Shown one piece after another: positions 48,174-59,200 of a stretch of DNA of 64,000 nucleotides (the stretch's first letter is position 1; each line of letters opens with the position of its first letter). Position numbers and translations under genes: made by a program. The notes under the pieces were generated by a model. It saw only the letters and a program-made list of their open reading frames with translations. It ran no database searches and was not told where the DNA came from. The DNA is from Methanothermobacter sp. (GTDB lineage Archaea > Methanobacteriota > Methanobacteria > Methanobacteriales > DSM-23052), in the NCBI GenBank assembly GCA_030055615.1, contig JASFYN010000003.1:124001-188000 (forward strand), read 5' to 3'.

Positions 48174-48553
48174 ATTATTATAAGTTCAAGGTGTTCCATC
48201 TTCCCACAATTTCGAAATCTAGATGTGAGTTCTTTTATTTTTTCGGCTTCACCTTCTAGGATGAAGATTTCAAGGCAATTCTTGTTTTTCAAGTGACTGT
48301 GGATCTGTGTATTTATGATGCTCTCATAGTCATGTTTGATCTCGTTAACCTTATCTTCAACTTCCCTTTTGTGTATTAAGAAAAGCACGCCATTAACTTC
48401 GCCTTTTATATCCATTTGTTTCCTTTTCTCATCTATTAACATCCTAGCGGCTGTTCTTATAATATCTGAGCGGCTTGAAAATCCCATCTCATCCTTCAAG
48501 GCGTCTATTTCCTCTAGGAGTTTTTCGTTTATCGAAATGCTGATCACGCTCAT
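48170..48553 (-). CDS. nikR: NikR-type nickel-responsive regulator
   Basis: A 127-residue ribbon-helix-helix regulator with a C-terminal ACT-like metal domain. The RHH part is [20 protein letters not shown]...SRSDIIRTA. The metal signature is [14 protein letters not shown]-x7-C, matching the His, His, His, Cys nickel ligands of NikR. ATG is favoured; a TTG lies 6 nt further out. It is divergent from znuA-like, sharing an AT-rich 108-nt promoter region, so nickel control of that transporter is plausible. Confidence 0.88.
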   Translation of the reverse strand: MSVISISINEKLLEEIDALKDEMGFSSRSDIIRTAARMLIDEKRKQMDIKGEVNGVLFLIHKREVEDKVNEIKHDYESIINTQIHSHLKNKNCLEIFILEGEAEKIKELTSRFRNCGKMEHLELIII

Positions 48554-48661
48554 AACCAAAATTATTTTAATAAACCTTTAAAAAAATTATCATAAAAATT
48601 ATTAAACTATTTTTGTATTATTAATAAATTTTTTAAGGGTGAAACCAATAAAAGTCTAGCG

Positions 48662-49516
48662 ATGAAAAAAACCAGAATATCCATCCTACTGATAATTGCC
48701 ATCATAATATGCGCCTTATTATATACAACAAGTAGAACGGAAGAAACAAGCTCCGAAGAAAAAATAGTCGTGGCAGCCTCAATAATGCCCCAAAAAGAAT
48801 TCATAGAAGCAGTAGGCGGAGACAAAGTAGAAGTTATAGTAATGGTACCTCCAAGAGCAGACCCACACACATACGAACCCCAACCAGGCCAATTAAGAGA
48901 ATTATCAAAGGCAAAAATCTACTTCCAAATAGGCTCAGGTATAGAATTCGAAAAAACATGGATGACAAGACTAAAAGAACTAAACCCAAACATGAAGATA
49001 GTAAATTGCTCAAAGGGCATAAAACTCATGAAAGAAGACCCACACGTATGGACATCACCACGAAACGCCATCATAATAGTCGAAAACATTTACAAAGCCC
49101 TCATAGAGGAAGACCCAAACCACAAAGACTATTATGCCAAAAACAAGGACAAATACATCTCAAAGCTCAAAAAATTAGATGAACAATTCAACCAAACCCT
49201 CAAAGAAAAACAAAAAATAATATTAGTATACCATCCCGCCTGGACCTACCTCTGCAAAGACTACAACATAAAACAGATAACAATAGAAAAAGAAGGCAAA
49301 GAACCACCACCTCAAACACTCACAAAAATCATACAAGAAGCCAAAAAAAACAATATAAAAATCATGATAGTATCACCACAATCCAACAAACAAAGCGCCC
49401 AAACCATAGCAGATGAAATAGGCGCAGAAATAGTCATCATAGACCCACTCGCAGAAAACTACATAGAAAACATGCAAAAAATGCTACAAACCCTCAAAAG
49501 TATCAATGGATGGTAG
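48662..49516 (+). CDS. znuA: Znu/Tro-type metal-binding protein
   Basis: Cluster A-I solute-binding protein for a metal ABC transporter, 284 residues. It has an N-terminal signal or anchor helix. The metal ligands visible are PHTYEP, DPHVWTSP and VYHPAW, with an acidic residue near IIDPLAENY. It lacks the long His-rich loop of Gram-negative ZnuA. Zinc is the default guess, but nikR next door makes Ni, Co or Mn possible. It overlaps the ATPase gene by the last codons region. Confidence 0.9.
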   Translation: MKKTRISILLIIAIIICALLYTTSRTEETSSEEKIVVAASIMPQKEFIEAVGGDKVEVIVMVPPRADPHTYEPQPGQLRELSKAKIYFQIGSGIEFEKTWMTRLKELNPNMKIVNCSKGIKLMKEDPHVWTSPRNAIIIVENIYKALIEEDPNHKDYYAKNKDKYISKLKKLDEQFNQTLKEKQKIILVYHPAWTYLCKDYNIKQITIEKEGKEPPPQTLTKIIQEAKKNNIKIMIVSPQSNKQSAQTIADEIGAEIVIIDPLAENYIENMQKMLQTLKSINGW

Positions 49517-49517
49517 A

Positions 49518-50261
49518 ATGGACAAAGCAGTCAAAATTAAAAAACTATACTACAAAATAGATAACAAGACAATATTAGAAAATATAAACCTTGAAATTTA
49601 CAAAAACGAATTCCTAGCTATCATAGGCCCTAACGGCGGCGGTAAAACAACCCTACTAAAGATGATTATAGGCCTCCTAAAACCAACCAGCGGAAAAATC
49701 AGGGTATTCGGCCTTAAACCCGAAGAAGCAAGGGAAAAAATAGGCTATCTCCCACAAAGACGCCACTTTGACATGGATTTCCCAATAAATGTCTTTGAAA
49801 CAGTGCTCATGGGATGCTACCACGCCCCACTCAAAAATTACACCCAAGAAGACAGAGAAAAAGTGGAAAAATGGCTTGAAAAGTTGGATATAATCCATCT
49901 AAAGGATGAAAGATTAGACAATCTCTCAGGGGGGCAATTGCAGCGGGTATTCCTTGCAAGAGCCCTTGTAAGAGAGGGCGAACTCCTACTATTAGATGAG
50001 CCAACAAGTAGTGTGGATCCTCTATTCCAAGAAAGATTCTACGAGTTACTAGATGAACTTAAACAGAAAATGGCTATTGTAATGGTATCTCATGATATAG
50101 GGATGGTCGCAACCCATGTCGACAGAATCGCATGCTTAAACCAAAGATTATTCGCCCACGGACCCCCAAGAGAGGCCTTAGAATCTATTGAAGATGTCTA
50201 TAAGTGTCCAGTAGAACTAATAGCCCATGGGATACCCCACAGAGTTTTGAGAAAACATTAA
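49518..50261 (+). CDS. znuC: Znu/Tro-type ABC ATPase
   Basis: ATP-binding subunit of the metal transporter, 247 residues. Walker A is GPNGGGKTT, the Q-loop LPQRR, the signature LSGGQLQR and Walker [10 protein letters not shown], followed by the switch His in MVSHD. The ATG 1 nt after the znuA stop is chosen because GGATGGT precedes it; an ATG 12 nt earlier overlaps znuA. Confidence 0.94.
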   Translation: MDKAVKIKKLYYKIDNKTILENINLEIYKNEFLAIIGPNGGGKTTLLKMIIGLLKPTSGKIRVFGLKPEEAREKIGYLPQRRHFDMDFPINVFETVLMGCYHAPLKNYTQEDREKVEKWLEKLDIIHLKDERLDNLSGGQLQRVFLARALVREGELLLLDEPTSSVDPLFQERFYELLDELKQKMAIVMVSHDIGMVATHVDRIACLNQRLFAHGPPREALESIEDVYKCPVELIAHGIPHRVLRKH

Positions 50262-50271
50262 AGTGACAATT

Positions 50272-51060
50272 ATGCTAGGTCTTGAATACCAGTTCATGCA
50301 AAACGCCTTCATGGCAGCAATACTCGTTAGCATAGCCTGTGGGGTGGTTGGCACCTATATCGTGATTAAAAGGATAGTATCCTTAAGTGGGGGTATATCC
50401 CACGCAGCATTTGGTGGTATTGGCCTCGGTTATTTCCTCGGCATAAACCCAGTAATCACAGCAATACCATTTAGTGTCATGGCAGCTTTCCTCATAGGAG
50501 TCACCACTAGAAAAGTTAAAATTAGTGAAGATACTGCTATTGGGATACTATGGTCAGTTGGAATGTCCCTTGGTGTAATATTTATAAGTTTGACCCCTGG
50601 TTATGCCAGCGACCTATTCAATTATCTTTTTGGTAACATACTAACGGTTACCAGGAAAGATATTTGGATGATGTTAGTATTGGACTTGATTATAATATCA
50701 AATGTGCTTTTATTTAATAGGGAATTCACTGCCATATCCTTTGATGAGGAATTTTCACAAGTTATAGGGGTTCCGGTAAACTTTTTCTATCTTTTACTAT
50801 TAATGCTCGTAGCTTTAAGTGTGGTGATCCTTATAAAAGTGGTTGGTATAATCCTCGTGATAGCACTACTCACAATCCCAGCCGTAATCGCAAGACAGTT
50901 CACTTTCAAAATCCCTCAGATGATGATCCTATCATCCATAATCGGGATAACATTCACACTAACAGGATTATGGCTTTCATACATCCTCGATGTATCCTCC
51001 GGGGCCACGATAGTGATAATATTAGCAATATTTTTCATCATCACCTATATTTTAAGATAA
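50272..51060 (+). CDS. znuB: Znu/Tro-type ABC permease
   Basis: Membrane subunit of the metal transporter, 262 residues with eight or nine helices. The family patch [18 protein letters not shown] is near the N-terminus and [22 protein letters not shown] near the C-terminus. ATG is used; a GTG frame opens 9 nt earlier. It is the last gene of znuACB and is convergent with rpiA. Confidence 0.92.
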   Translation: MLGLEYQFMQNAFMAAILVSIACGVVGTYIVIKRIVSLSGGISHAAFGGIGLGYFLGINPVITAIPFSVMAAFLIGVTTRKVKISEDTAIGILWSVGMSLGVIFISLTPGYASDLFNYLFGNILTVTRKDIWMMLVLDLIIISNVLLFNREFTAISFDEEFSQVIGVPVNFFYLLLLMLVALSVVILIKVVGIILVIALLTIPAVIARQFTFKIPQMMILSSIIGITFTLTGLWLSYILDVSSGATIVIILAIFFIITYILR

Positions 51061-51114
51061 TAGAATAAGCATGTAAATGGAATATTGATCCTCTCCATGC
51101 AAAATATGCTCCTT

Positions 51115-51777
51115 TTAGAGTTCTATTATCCCATCCATTGTACCTACTATTACCCTGTCAACACCCCTAGAAAATATACCGTTCTCTAAGACTCCTGGGA
51201 TATTGTTTATCTCATATTCCAATTTTGATGGATTGTCAATAGACCCAAAATCCGCATCAATAATGAAATTCCCATTATCAGTGATCAAAGGCCCATTTTT
51301 TGCATCAGACATTCTAATTTTGACCTTGGCTCCCATGGAATTTAATTCTTCACATACAAGACGAAAGGATGCTGGTATAACCTCTACTGGTACTGGCCTT
51401 TCGAGCTTATCTTTAAGTTTAGAATCATCCACTATAACAATAAATTCACTTGCCGAATAGTCTATTATCTTTTCCTTTGTATGGGCTGCTCCACCACCCT
51501 TAAGGAGGTTAAGGTCCTTGTCAACTTCATCAGCCCCGTCAACAGCAACATCGACATCATGTTGTGTTATACTAGTAATGGGGATATCCCAATCCCTTGC
51601 AAGGAATAATGATTGATAAGAAGTGGGCACTGCCAATATATCCAATTCTTCCTTTTGTATGCGCATACCAACTCTTTCTATGAAATATCGTGCCGTGGAG
51701 CCTGTGCCGAGGCCGACAACTTGCCCGTCTTTTATCTCTTCGGCGACTTTATATGCGACCATTTTTTTCAAATTCAT
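51115..51777 (-). CDS. rpiA: Ribose-5-phosphate isomerase A
   Basis: Pentose-phosphate enzyme interconverting ribose-5-P and ribulose-5-P, 220 residues. GLGTGSTARYFI, the catalytic-site VDGADEVDKDLNLLKGGGAAHTKEK and the SRGVDRVIVG end are typical of RpiA. GGGGAGAT precedes the ATG. UPF0179 and egsA lie immediately upstream on the same strand. Confidence 0.96.
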   Translation of the reverse strand: MNLKKMVAYKVAEEIKDGQVVGLGTGSTARYFIERVGMRIQKEELDILAVPTSYQSLFLARDWDIPITSITQHDVDVAVDGADEVDKDLNLLKGGGAAHTKEKIIDYSASEFIVIVDDSKLKDKLERPVPVEVIPASFRLVCEELNSMGAKVKIRMSDAKNGPLITDNGNFIIDADFGSIDNPSKLEYEINNIPGVLENGIFSRGVDRVIVGTMDGIIEL

Positions 51778-51791
51778 TAAAATCTCCCCTA

Positions 51792-52232
51792 CTACTTCTT
51801 GGAAATGATTTCAAGGAGAACTTTGTTTAATTTGTAGCCTTTTTTGCATTCATCGACCTTGCCAAAATTTTTCAGGATCTTACATTTATCCGAGGCTTTT
51901 ATACCCTCCGGGAAGCATAAACTCCTCATATCACATTTTTCATCACATTCAGGGGTTTCAAATAATATTACAGACCCCTCAAAGGCCTTTTTAGCACCTA
52001 TTAATGCTTTTATCTTAGCTTTCTCAATCTCAACAACCTTTACTTTTCTGTTTTCATGTATTGGACAAGTATGCTCAATATCTTTCACTTCTTTTATCCT
52101 GTAGATTCTGCCCGTTTCGAGGGGGTCGATACACACGGATTTATATCTACAATCTTCACAAGCCTTTGCAGGTTCATAATACATGAAGTTTAATCCTTTT
52201 TTTGCAAGTTTTTCCCCTATTAGTGTTATCAA
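51792..52232 (-). CDS. UPF0179 cysteine-rich protein
   Basis: A 146-residue UPF0179 protein, an archaeal family of unknown function. Cysteines fall in pairs (CEDCRYKSVC, CDEKCDMRSLC, CKILK...CKKG), suggesting zinc or Fe-S binding. The start is TTG with AGTGAT just upstream; the gene abuts egsA with no gap. It is likely cotranscribed with egsA and rpiA. Confidence 0.85.
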   Translation of the reverse strand: MITLIGEKLAKKGLNFMYYEPAKACEDCRYKSVCIDPLETGRIYRIKEVKDIEHTCPIHENRKVKVVEIEKAKIKALIGAKKAFEGSVILFETPECDEKCDMRSLCFPEGIKASDKCKILKNFGKVDECKKGYKLNKVLLEIISKK

Positions 52233-53285
52233 TTATATCACTTCCGTTTTTTTCGCGAGTTTCTCAGCCGCCTCCCTTGTAAGCCCTCTATCCCCTAGGA
52301 TAGTATATCTTTCCTTGCGGATGGTATGGGCTTTTGTAAGGGCCTCTATTATATACTCTGGTTCTATGCCGAGTTCATAGGCTGTTGTAGGTGCGTGCAT
52401 TTTTTTGAGAGCGTCTTTTATGAACCTCCAGTCCCCCCCATGGAGGTGCATCATCATTATTGTGCCAACACCACATTGTTCACCATGCAATGCCGGTTTA
52501 GGGGCTATATTGTCAAGTGCATGACTAAATTTATGCTCGGAGCCGCTTGCAGGTCTGCTGCTACCTGCTATACTTATAGCTATACCACTACTTATAAGAG
52601 ATTTGACAACAAGGCGCGCACTCCTTTCAAGACCCTCTTTTATAGCATCAGCAGATTTGATGATCATCTTAGCTGTCATAAGTGAAAGTGCCGCTGCGGA
52701 TTCACTATACCTTTCATTAAGGAGTCTATGTGCAAGTTTCCAGTCTAATATGGCTGTATAATTAGATACTATGTCAGCACAACCCGAGGCAAGGAGCCTA
52801 AATGGTGCTTTAATTATTATATCAGTATCTGCTATGATCCCAATGGGTGAAGTTGCCTTCATGGAAACCGATCCTCTTTCACCGTCGCGAATCGAGGCTC
52901 TGGGGGATGCTATACCATCATGTGAAGCTGCGGTGGGTACACTTATGAAGGACAAACCTGCAAGGGTTGCTGCCATCTTGGCAACATCTATAACTTTACC
53001 ACCACCTACACCTAATACAAGAGAGATATCATCGAGGTTTTCCTTGACCATCATAACAGATTCCATGGAAGCCTCTCTCACCTTCATATACTCGGCTTCG
53101 AAATCCTCAGCTTTAAGACTACCTATAACATCCTTACCAGCTATCTTAAAAGTCTTATAGCCTGTGACAACCATCACCTTACCTTTAAATCTGAGATCTT
53201 TACATATAATCCCTGTATTTTTTATCACACCAGGACCTGTGTGTATCTCCCTTGGCAACTCTATCTTCCTAGGATTCATCTCCAT
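52233..53285 (-). CDS. egsA: sn-Glycerol-1-phosphate dehydrogenase
   Basis: NAD(P)H enzyme making the glycerol-1-phosphate backbone of archaeal lipids, 350 residues, full length. It has the [12 protein letters not shown] nucleotide loop, [16 protein letters not shown] and HGEQCGVGT segments, with the His and Asp zinc ligands of the iron-alcohol-dehydrogenase fold. The second ATG-class codon is used: a TATA-like TTATTTTAT ends 26 nt upstream, so the message is probably leaderless. This gene is a strong archaeal marker. Confidence 0.95.
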   Translation of the reverse strand: MEMNPRKIELPREIHTGPGVIKNTGIICKDLRFKGKVMVVTGYKTFKIAGKDVIGSLKAEDFEAEYMKVREASMESVMMVKENLDDISLVLGVGGGKVIDVAKMAATLAGLSFISVPTAASHDGIASPRASIRDGERGSVSMKATSPIGIIADTDIIIKAPFRLLASGCADIVSNYTAILDWKLAHRLLNERYSESAAALSLMTAKMIIKSADAIKEGLERSARLVVKSLISSGIAISIAGSSRPASGSEHKFSHALDNIAPKPALHGEQCGVGTIMMMHLHGGDWRFIKDALKKMHAPTTAYELGIEPEYIIEALTKAHTIRKERYTILGDRGLTREAAEKLAKKTEVI

Positions 53286-53428
53286 CACAAACAACAGCTT
53301 TAAGTAGTGAGATAAAATAATCTTTCACCATTGAAAATCTTTATTTACTGATAAAAATATTTTTGGAGAAAAAAATATAGGATTTCCTAGGACTCCCCAT
53401 ATTAATCCCATTAGAATGGTGGATGAAA

Positions 53429-54829
53429 ATGATAGATTTCAGTGAATGGTTCCATAATATCCTGGAAGAAGCAGAAATAATCGACTCAAGATATCCCATC
53501 AAAGGTATGAATGTATGGTTACCCTATGGTTTCCAGTTACGAAAGCACACCTTGGAAATCCTCCGAAACATCCTAGACCGGGATCACCAGGAAACCCTAT
53601 TCCCACTTTTAATACCTGAGGATCAACTTGAAAAAGAATCAATCCATGTAAAAGGTTTCGAGGATGAAGTCTACTGGATAACACACGGAGGACTTACAAG
53701 GTTAAACAAGAAATTAGCCCTAAGACCCACCAGTGAAACAGCAATGTACCCAATGTTTTCGTTATGGATAAGATCCCACACAGACCTCCCATTGAAAATC
53801 TACCAGATAGTTAACACTTTCAGGTATGAGACAAAACACACAAGGCCACTTATACGTGTAAGGGAAATCACAACATTCAAAGAAGCCCACACAGTACATG
53901 AAACAATGGAAGAAGCCGAAGAGCAAGTCCAAGAGGCCATCAGACTCTACAAGGAGTTCTTCGACACCCTAGCAATACCATATATTATAACAAAAAGACC
54001 ACCATGGGACAAATTCCCAGGATCTGATTATACAATAGCATTTGACACACTACTACCAGATGGTAAAACATTACAAATAGCAACTGTACACAACCTCGGC
54101 CAAACCTTCTCCAAAACCTTTAATATAAAATTTGAAACACCCACAGGCGAACACGAATACGCATACCAAACTTGTTACGGATTATCTGACAGGATCATAG
54201 CATCTATAATAGCCGTTCATGGAGACGAATCAGGCCTGCGCCTACCACCAGAAGTCGCACCATACCAGATAATTATAGTACCAATAATCTTCAAAGAGGA
54301 AGCAGAAGAGGTTATGAAAGCTTGTGAAAAAATTAAAAACAGATTAGAAAATGCTGGTTTCCGAGTGAAACTAGATGATAGGGATATAAGGGCTGGGAGA
54401 AAATATTATGAATGGGAGATGAAAGGAGCGCCACTTCGAATAGAAATCGGACCAAGAGACCTTAAAAAGAACATGATAGTGGTGGCAAGGCGGGACACCA
54501 AAGAAAAAATTGAAATAAAAACAGAAGACCTAGAAGAAGAAATAGATAAAATACTCCATGATATTACGAGGAGGTTAGGAGAAGAAGCATGGGCAAAAAT
54601 GCAAAATAATATAAGAACAGCCACCAACCTCAAAGAAGCGAAAAAAATAATAAATGAAAAGAAAGGTATAATCTCATTCCCTTGGTGTGGAGATGAAAAA
54701 TGCGGGAAAAATATAGAAGAAGAAATAAGAGTAGACATACTCGGAATAACCAAAGCTGAAAAGAAAAGTTCTTGTATAAATTGTGGAAAAGAGGCCGACC
54801 ATAAAGCTTTCCTAGCTAAAACATACTAA
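53429..54829 (+). CDS. proS: Prolyl-tRNA synthetase (archaeal type)
   Basis: Class II synthetase, 466 residues, the archaeal/eukaryotic short type without the bacterial insertion editing domain. Motif 2 ([17 protein letters not shown]) and motif 3 ([13 protein letters not shown] context) are clear, and the C-terminal zinc-binding domain has WCGDEKCG...CINCG ending in the family KTY. ATG is chosen because GGTGG is 6 nt upstream. Confidence 0.97.
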   Translation: MIDFSEWFHNILEEAEIIDSRYPIKGMNVWLPYGFQLRKHTLEILRNILDRDHQETLFPLLIPEDQLEKESIHVKGFEDEVYWITHGGLTRLNKKLALRPTSETAMYPMFSLWIRSHTDLPLKIYQIVNTFRYETKHTRPLIRVREITTFKEAHTVHETMEEAEEQVQEAIRLYKEFFDTLAIPYIITKRPPWDKFPGSDYTIAFDTLLPDGKTLQIATVHNLGQTFSKTFNIKFETPTGEHEYAYQTCYGLSDRIIASIIAVHGDESGLRLPPEVAPYQIIIVPIIFKEEAEEVMKACEKIKNRLENAGFRVKLDDRDIRAGRKYYEWEMKGAPLRIEIGPRDLKKNMIVVARRDTKEKIEIKTEDLEEEIDKILHDITRRLGEEAWAKMQNNIRTATNLKEAKKIINEKKGIISFPWCGDEKCGKNIEEEIRVDILGITKAEKKSSCINCGKEADHKAFLAKTY

Positions 54830-54842
54830 TGGAGAGTATAAC

Positions 54843-55523
54843 ATGAACTTGAGGGCTCTGATCCTAATCGGTCTTATAATAGTCTTTGCAGGAAGCCTAG
54901 GATTCCTCTGTTACCTCCAACAAGGGGGTATAACCCTCAAGGAAGCATACGATGAAGGAAACATTAACATAACCCAGATAACCCCAGCGGGTACAATCCC
55001 ACATCAAGTACTTATTTCCACCAATAGTGAAAAACCGGTAAAAGTGGAAAAAGGGACAATTTTGACCAACCCAGGATCAGAAGATCTTGTAATCGCAAGA
55101 GACGAAATAATACCCCCAAAGGGTAACAGTACAATACCAGCCTATTGCATAGAACCAGAACAAAGCGCCATAAAAGGAAGCCGCTTAAACGTGTCAGATA
55201 AAGCCCCAAAGATGATACAAGAAGTCATAGAATCATCAAACCCGGAAAATCCCTCAGAAGCGTTTAACACTCAATTAAAAATCTGGTTACTGGCAAGAGG
55301 ATCCAACTTTGACATATACAGTGGAGAAGTCTATTACACAGTAAGGGCAAACAACATGTATTTCTATCAATTCAGGGAAAACCTCTCATTTACAAAAGCA
55401 GAGCTCATGGCAAAATTCAACCTCACCGAAGAACAGATAAATTCCATAAACATAAACAGCACAATCCTTTCACATGGCAAAAACTGGCTGGACAAGATCA
55501 TGGAATTCCTCGGACTAAAATAA
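54843..55523 (+). CDS. Membrane-anchored hypothetical protein
   Basis: A 226-residue protein with one N-terminal hydrophobic helix (LILIGLIIVFAGSLGFLCYL) and a large extracytoplasmic part with several N-glycosylation sequons near the C-terminus. VEKGTILTNPGSEDLVIARDE suggests a beta-sandwich. I do not recognise the family. It lies 13 nt after proS and 22 nt before cofC, so it is probably cotranscribed. GGAG precedes the ATG. Confidence 0.6.
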   Translation: MNLRALILIGLIIVFAGSLGFLCYLQQGGITLKEAYDEGNINITQITPAGTIPHQVLISTNSEKPVKVEKGTILTNPGSEDLVIARDEIIPPKGNSTIPAYCIEPEQSAIKGSRLNVSDKAPKMIQEVIESSNPENPSEAFNTQLKIWLLARGSNFDIYSGEVYYTVRANNMYFYQFRENLSFTKAELMAKFNLTEEQINSININSTILSHGKNWLDKIMEFLGLK

Positions 55524-55545
55524 AAACTAGAAAGGGACCAAAAAC

Positions 55546-56223
55546 ATGAAAATTTATGGAATCATCCCTGTCTCACCATTCGCACATGCAAAGACAAGAC
55601 TCTCACCAACACTATCACCATCAGAAAGAAAAAACCTCCTAAAAGTAATGCTAAAAGACGTTACAAAAAGTCTGAAAAAAAATGTAGATGAAGTACTTGT
55701 CATAAGCGCCGACAAAGAAGTTCTCCACTTCGCCAATGAACTAAAAGTACAAACATTCAAAGAAAAAGGCCAAACAGACCTCAACGGAGCCCTGGAACAA
55801 GCAATCAAATGGTGCGAATCTAAATGCGATAAAGTCATGATAGTACCCTCAGACGTGCCACTAATCGGTAAAGCCAACCTAGAAGGCTTAATAAAAGACG
55901 CCGAAAAATATGACATGATAATAGCCCCTTCCAAGGGTGGTGGAACAAACGCCCTCCTATTCCCCCCAGGGACTATAAAATTGCGCTTCGGAGACTGCAG
56001 CTTCTTCGAACATATGAAAGAGGCCAAAAAACTAAAACTTTCCATCAAAATCCATGATTCATTCTACCTATCCCTAGATGTTAACACAGCAGAAGACCTC
56101 GGCGAAATAATACTCCATGGAAAAAACACTTACACAAAATCTTACTTGGAAGACCTTAAATTAAAGGTGAAACCATCCCGAGGCGCTGAAAGGCTCCAAA
56201 TAGAAAAAGAATCCAAAGGGTAA
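55546..56223 (+). CDS. cofC: 2-phospho-L-lactate guanylyltransferase
   Basis: Coenzyme F420 biosynthesis enzyme, 225 residues, activating 2-phospholactate (or phosphoenolpyruvate) with GTP. Nucleotidyltransferase features are IPVSPFAHAKTRLSP at the N-terminus, VPSDVPLI with the metal Asp, and the GGGTNALLFPP loop. AAGGGA precedes the ATG. It lies 4 nt before thiD. Confidence 0.93.
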   Translation: MKIYGIIPVSPFAHAKTRLSPTLSPSERKNLLKVMLKDVTKSLKKNVDEVLVISADKEVLHFANELKVQTFKEKGQTDLNGALEQAIKWCESKCDKVMIVPSDVPLIGKANLEGLIKDAEKYDMIIAPSKGGGTNALLFPPGTIKLRFGDCSFFEHMKEAKKLKLSIKIHDSFYLSLDVNTAEDLGEIILHGKNTYTKSYLEDLKLKVKPSRGAERLQIEKESKG

Positions 56224-56227
56224 TTTT

Positions 56228-56971
56228 ATGATCGCATTAACAATCGCAGGATTCGACCCATCCGCTGGTGCAGGCGTTCTAAACGATGTTAAAACATTTT
56301 CAGCCTTCAAAGTTTACGGAGCGGCCGCCATAACAGCCCTAACAGCCCAAAATCCAAATAGAGTTGCTGACATACACCCCATACCTCCAAGTTTCATAGA
56401 AGAACAAATAGACCTAATCATGGAATATCTACCCATAGAATACGCGAAAACAGGAATGCTATATTCGGAGGATATCATAAAAACAGTTGCCAATAAAATA
56501 CGAGAATACAAGCTCAAAACAGTCACAGACCCCGTGATGATAGCAGAATCAGGCTCACCACTAGCAACAAAAGGAATGATAAAAGCCTTTAAAAAACACC
56601 TACTCAAAGAATCCATACTAGTAACACCCAACTTACAAGAAGCCGAAGCACTATCCAATACAAAAATAAAAACAATTAAAGACGCTGAACGAGCCGCTGA
56701 AAAAATAGGCAAAAAATGCAATGTAATAATCACAGGAGGCCACCTAGAGGGCAAAAACATATTCTACGATGGTAAAATCAAAATATTCGAAGAAAAGTTA
56801 ATCAAGAGCAGGAACACCCATGGAAGCGGGTGCTCATTTTCAGCAGCTATAGTTGCCTACTTAACAAGAGGCTATAATCTAGAAGAGAGTGTAAAAATGG
56901 CTACAAGATTTGTAAAGGAAGCCATACGCCATGGCAAGTGGGGGACACTCAACCAATTCTGGAAACTATAA
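56228..56971 (+). CDS. thiD: Hydroxymethylpyrimidine (phosphomethylpyrimidine) kinase
   Basis: Thiamine pathway kinase, 247 residues. [18 protein letters not shown] at the N-terminus, [17 protein letters not shown] and the catalytic [12 protein letters not shown] end are the ThiD motifs. No ThiN or ThiE domain is fused at the C-terminus, unlike in many archaea. It is convergent with purA with a 6-nt overlap. Confidence 0.94.
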   Translation: MIALTIAGFDPSAGAGVLNDVKTFSAFKVYGAAAITALTAQNPNRVADIHPIPPSFIEEQIDLIMEYLPIEYAKTGMLYSEDIIKTVANKIREYKLKTVTDPVMIAESGSPLATKGMIKAFKKHLLKESILVTPNLQEAEALSNTKIKTIKDAERAAEKIGKKCNVIITGGHLEGKNIFYDGKIKIFEEKLIKSRNTHGSGCSFSAAIVAYLTRGYNLEESVKMATRFVKEAIRHGKWGTLNQFWKL

Positions 56972-57988
56972 AAGTTCACTTCTTAAATCAATAGTATCCT
57001 CAAGATCTGGGCCAGTGGATATTATAGTCACCGGAACTCCTGTAGCATCCTCTATCTCCTCAATGAACCTTTTAGCATCACCTGAGAGCTTAGAATATTC
57101 ACGAACCCTTTCACATCTCGGATATAAACGATCAACACAAGTAACCGCTATCTGCGTTGTACCATTTATCATGCATGATTCCCTTGCCATGTCCATGTCA
57201 AAAAGGCCTATCCTCCTCCTCCTACCAGTAACAGTACCATACTCTTCCAAGCCCATCTTCTCGGCTTCTTCCTGGCTTATCTCCGTGGGAAACGGTCCTT
57301 TACCCACTCTAGTAGCATATGCTTTGAATACTGTTATAACTTCGTCTACACGTGTTGGTCCGACACCTACATCAGCTGCGGCTGTGCTTGCAGTGGTATC
57401 TTTACTAGTGACATAGGGGTAGGTTCCATAATAGAGTGAGAGGCCAAAGCCTTGTGAACCTTCAATGAAAACATCACCACCTTCGTCAAGTGTCTTGTTT
57501 ATTTCGAGGGGGACATCAGTCAAATATTCTTCTAATTCGGGTATTTCCTTTGCAAGTTTGGCTGTTCTCATGACCCTTTCTGCATTTGCAGGACCGCAAC
57601 CTGTACCTGTACTTCCTATCTTCTTTGACAAGTAATCGGATGATCTGTCCTGGATTTTATGTTTTTCTTCGATGATGGCACATCTATAATCTATAAATGT
57701 TCTTCCTCGGACGTCATATTTGCTCAGATTTTCCATTTCAGAAAGGAAAACTTCAGGATCTATTAATACACCAGCTCCAATTAGCAATTTAGCATCTCTA
57801 TGCACAAAGCCGGATGGTGTAAGTCTTAAGGCGTACTTTTCGCCTTTGAATTCTACTGAGTGCCCTGCGTTGGGTCCTACACCAGCCCTGGCGATTATGG
57901 ATGGCTTATCATGGTAACAAAGGTATGTTATACATTTTCCTTTACCTTCGTCACCCCATCCGCCACCTACTAGCACAGTACATGTCAT
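56966..57988 (-). CDS. purA: Adenylosuccinate synthetase
   Basis: Purine enzyme making adenylosuccinate from IMP, Asp and GTP. The N-terminal [11 protein letters not shown] loop and GPNAGHSV are diagnostic, as are the [10 protein letters not shown] and [19 protein letters not shown] segments. At 340 residues it is about 90 shorter than the bacterial enzyme, the archaeal short form. GGGAGATCAT precedes the ATG. Confidence 0.95.
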   Translation of the reverse strand: MTCTVLVGGGWGDEGKGKCITYLCYHDKPSIIARAGVGPNAGHSVEFKGEKYALRLTPSGFVHRDAKLLIGAGVLIDPEVFLSEMENLSKYDVRGRTFIDYRCAIIEEKHKIQDRSSDYLSKKIGSTGTGCGPANAERVMRTAKLAKEIPELEEYLTDVPLEINKTLDEGGDVFIEGSQGFGLSLYYGTYPYVTSKDTTASTAAADVGVGPTRVDEVITVFKAYATRVGKGPFPTEISQEEAEKMGLEEYGTVTGRRRRIGLFDMDMARESCMINGTTQIAVTCVDRLYPRCERVREYSKLSGDAKRFIEEIEDATGVPVTIISTGPDLEDTIDLRSELL

Positions 57989-58158
57989 ATTTATGATCTC
58001 CCGATTTAGTTTTATTCTGCCTCTCTTATATAAGGGGGATAATTAATAAAAATTTTTTCATCATCCTATGATATTGAGAATATAATCTCTTGGCGGCGGA
58101 TTAGAACAAGGAAAAAGTTTATTCAAAAAAATAGAATCTAAGAAAAATAAAAAGGCTG

Positions 58159-58569
58159 TTAAACTTTTAGTGTTGTCTTGTATATGGCCGCACTTTCATC
58201 TCCACCTGAGAAGGGATCCTCGAATATCATTAGATCAACTTTTGCTGGTGTACCTGCATCTATGTATGAGTATGTGCTAAATTTAATAGCTTGACCTGAC
58301 TTTGCATTGTTAATGTTCCATGCGAGTGGGTCAGTTTGTATGACATTGCCTTCTGCATCATACCATTTAAGCACGATTTCGAGATAATCGAAATCCCTTG
58401 ATGGTGTTATTTTACCTTTTATGGTGTAGAAACCGTAACCTTCGGGGATTATTTCAAGATCTTCTACTTTTAGGTCGCCTCCGGATGAAGTACCTGTGTT
58501 TGATGTGCTGGTACATCCACACATAGCTACTGCAAGCACCACTAATAATATGGGTATGATTGCCCTCAT
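58159..58569 (-). CDS. Lipoprotein with FxLYD-like domain
   Basis: A 136-residue exported protein with a lipobox-like end to its signal peptide (AVAMCGC). The rest is one beta-sandwich resembling FxLYD domains (IKGKITPSRDFDYLEIVLKWYDAEGNV). GGAGGTGA precedes ATG by 8 nt. It lies 7 nt after a small membrane-protein gene. Function unknown. Confidence 0.7.
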   Translation of the reverse strand: MRAIIPILLVVLAVAMCGCTSTSNTGTSSGGDLKVEDLEIIPEGYGFYTIKGKITPSRDFDYLEIVLKWYDAEGNVIQTDPLAWNINNAKSGQAIKFSTYSYIDAGTPAKVDLMIFEDPFSGGDESAAIYKTTLKV

Positions 58570-58576
58570 TTCCTTT

Positions 58577-58894
58577 TCACCTCCTTATAATAGCCAGAAT
58601 ACCGCTTATACCTAAGAATATTGTCCCCGGGATTGCGAACGCTGATATGCTTATCAAGAGCCATATAGCACTTACAATCAAGATTATACCACCGTTTCTT
58701 GGGTTTTCACGCACATAAACGGCCCCTATTATACCAAGGATAGATGCCATTACTGCGCTTATACCAAGATATAGTGCCTCCGATGCGAACACTGAAAAAA
58801 AGATTGCAAAAAGTCCGCCAAGGAGACCGAAGATGCTCCCAATTATCCCGAGCACCATTTCAAGTATCCTAGAAGTTTGCACTTCTTCAACCAA
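58577..58894 (-). CDS. DUF4064-like small membrane protein
   Basis: A 105-residue protein with three or four hydrophobic segments (MVLGIIGSIFGLLGGLFAIF, then GISAVMASILGIIGAVYV, then a C-terminal pair). The TTG start is chosen because a near-perfect GGAGGGTGAT lies just upstream. It resembles DUF4064. It is probably cotranscribed with the lipoprotein gene. Confidence 0.6.
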   Translation of the reverse strand: MVEEVQTSRILEMVLGIIGSIFGLLGGLFAIFFSVFASEALYLGISAVMASILGIIGAVYVRENPRNGGIILIVSAIWLLISISAFAIPGTIFLGISGILAIIRR

Positions 58895-59200
58895 TTTTAT
58901 CACCCTCCACAATATCCATTATGTTGTACATACAAAATGTTGAAATATCTAATATATAAATATAACTATTATTAGATAAGAAAATTAACATAAATAAAAT
59001 GTAATCATTCTAATAATATTAATAATAGCCCATATAAAAGTAAGATGTAAGCATGAGAATTATGGTATTTAACAATCAATATACGAAATAAACTCCATTA
59101 GATATTCACTTAAAAAACTGAGAATAATAAAAAATGTTATAATATATATCCCAGCTATAAGAATATAAAAAAAGGAGATGATATTTCTAGAGAGGATACA
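58895..59200. other. 306-nt AT-rich divergent region
   Basis: Very AT-rich, with several TATA-like stretches (such as TATAATATATATCC near 59140). No gene seen. Confidence 0.4.

Noticed and set aside
48614-48627. AT-only palindrome TTATTAATAA as a NikR operator
   Set aside because: Such short AT palindromes are expected by chance in this AT-rich gap and do not match a known NikR site.
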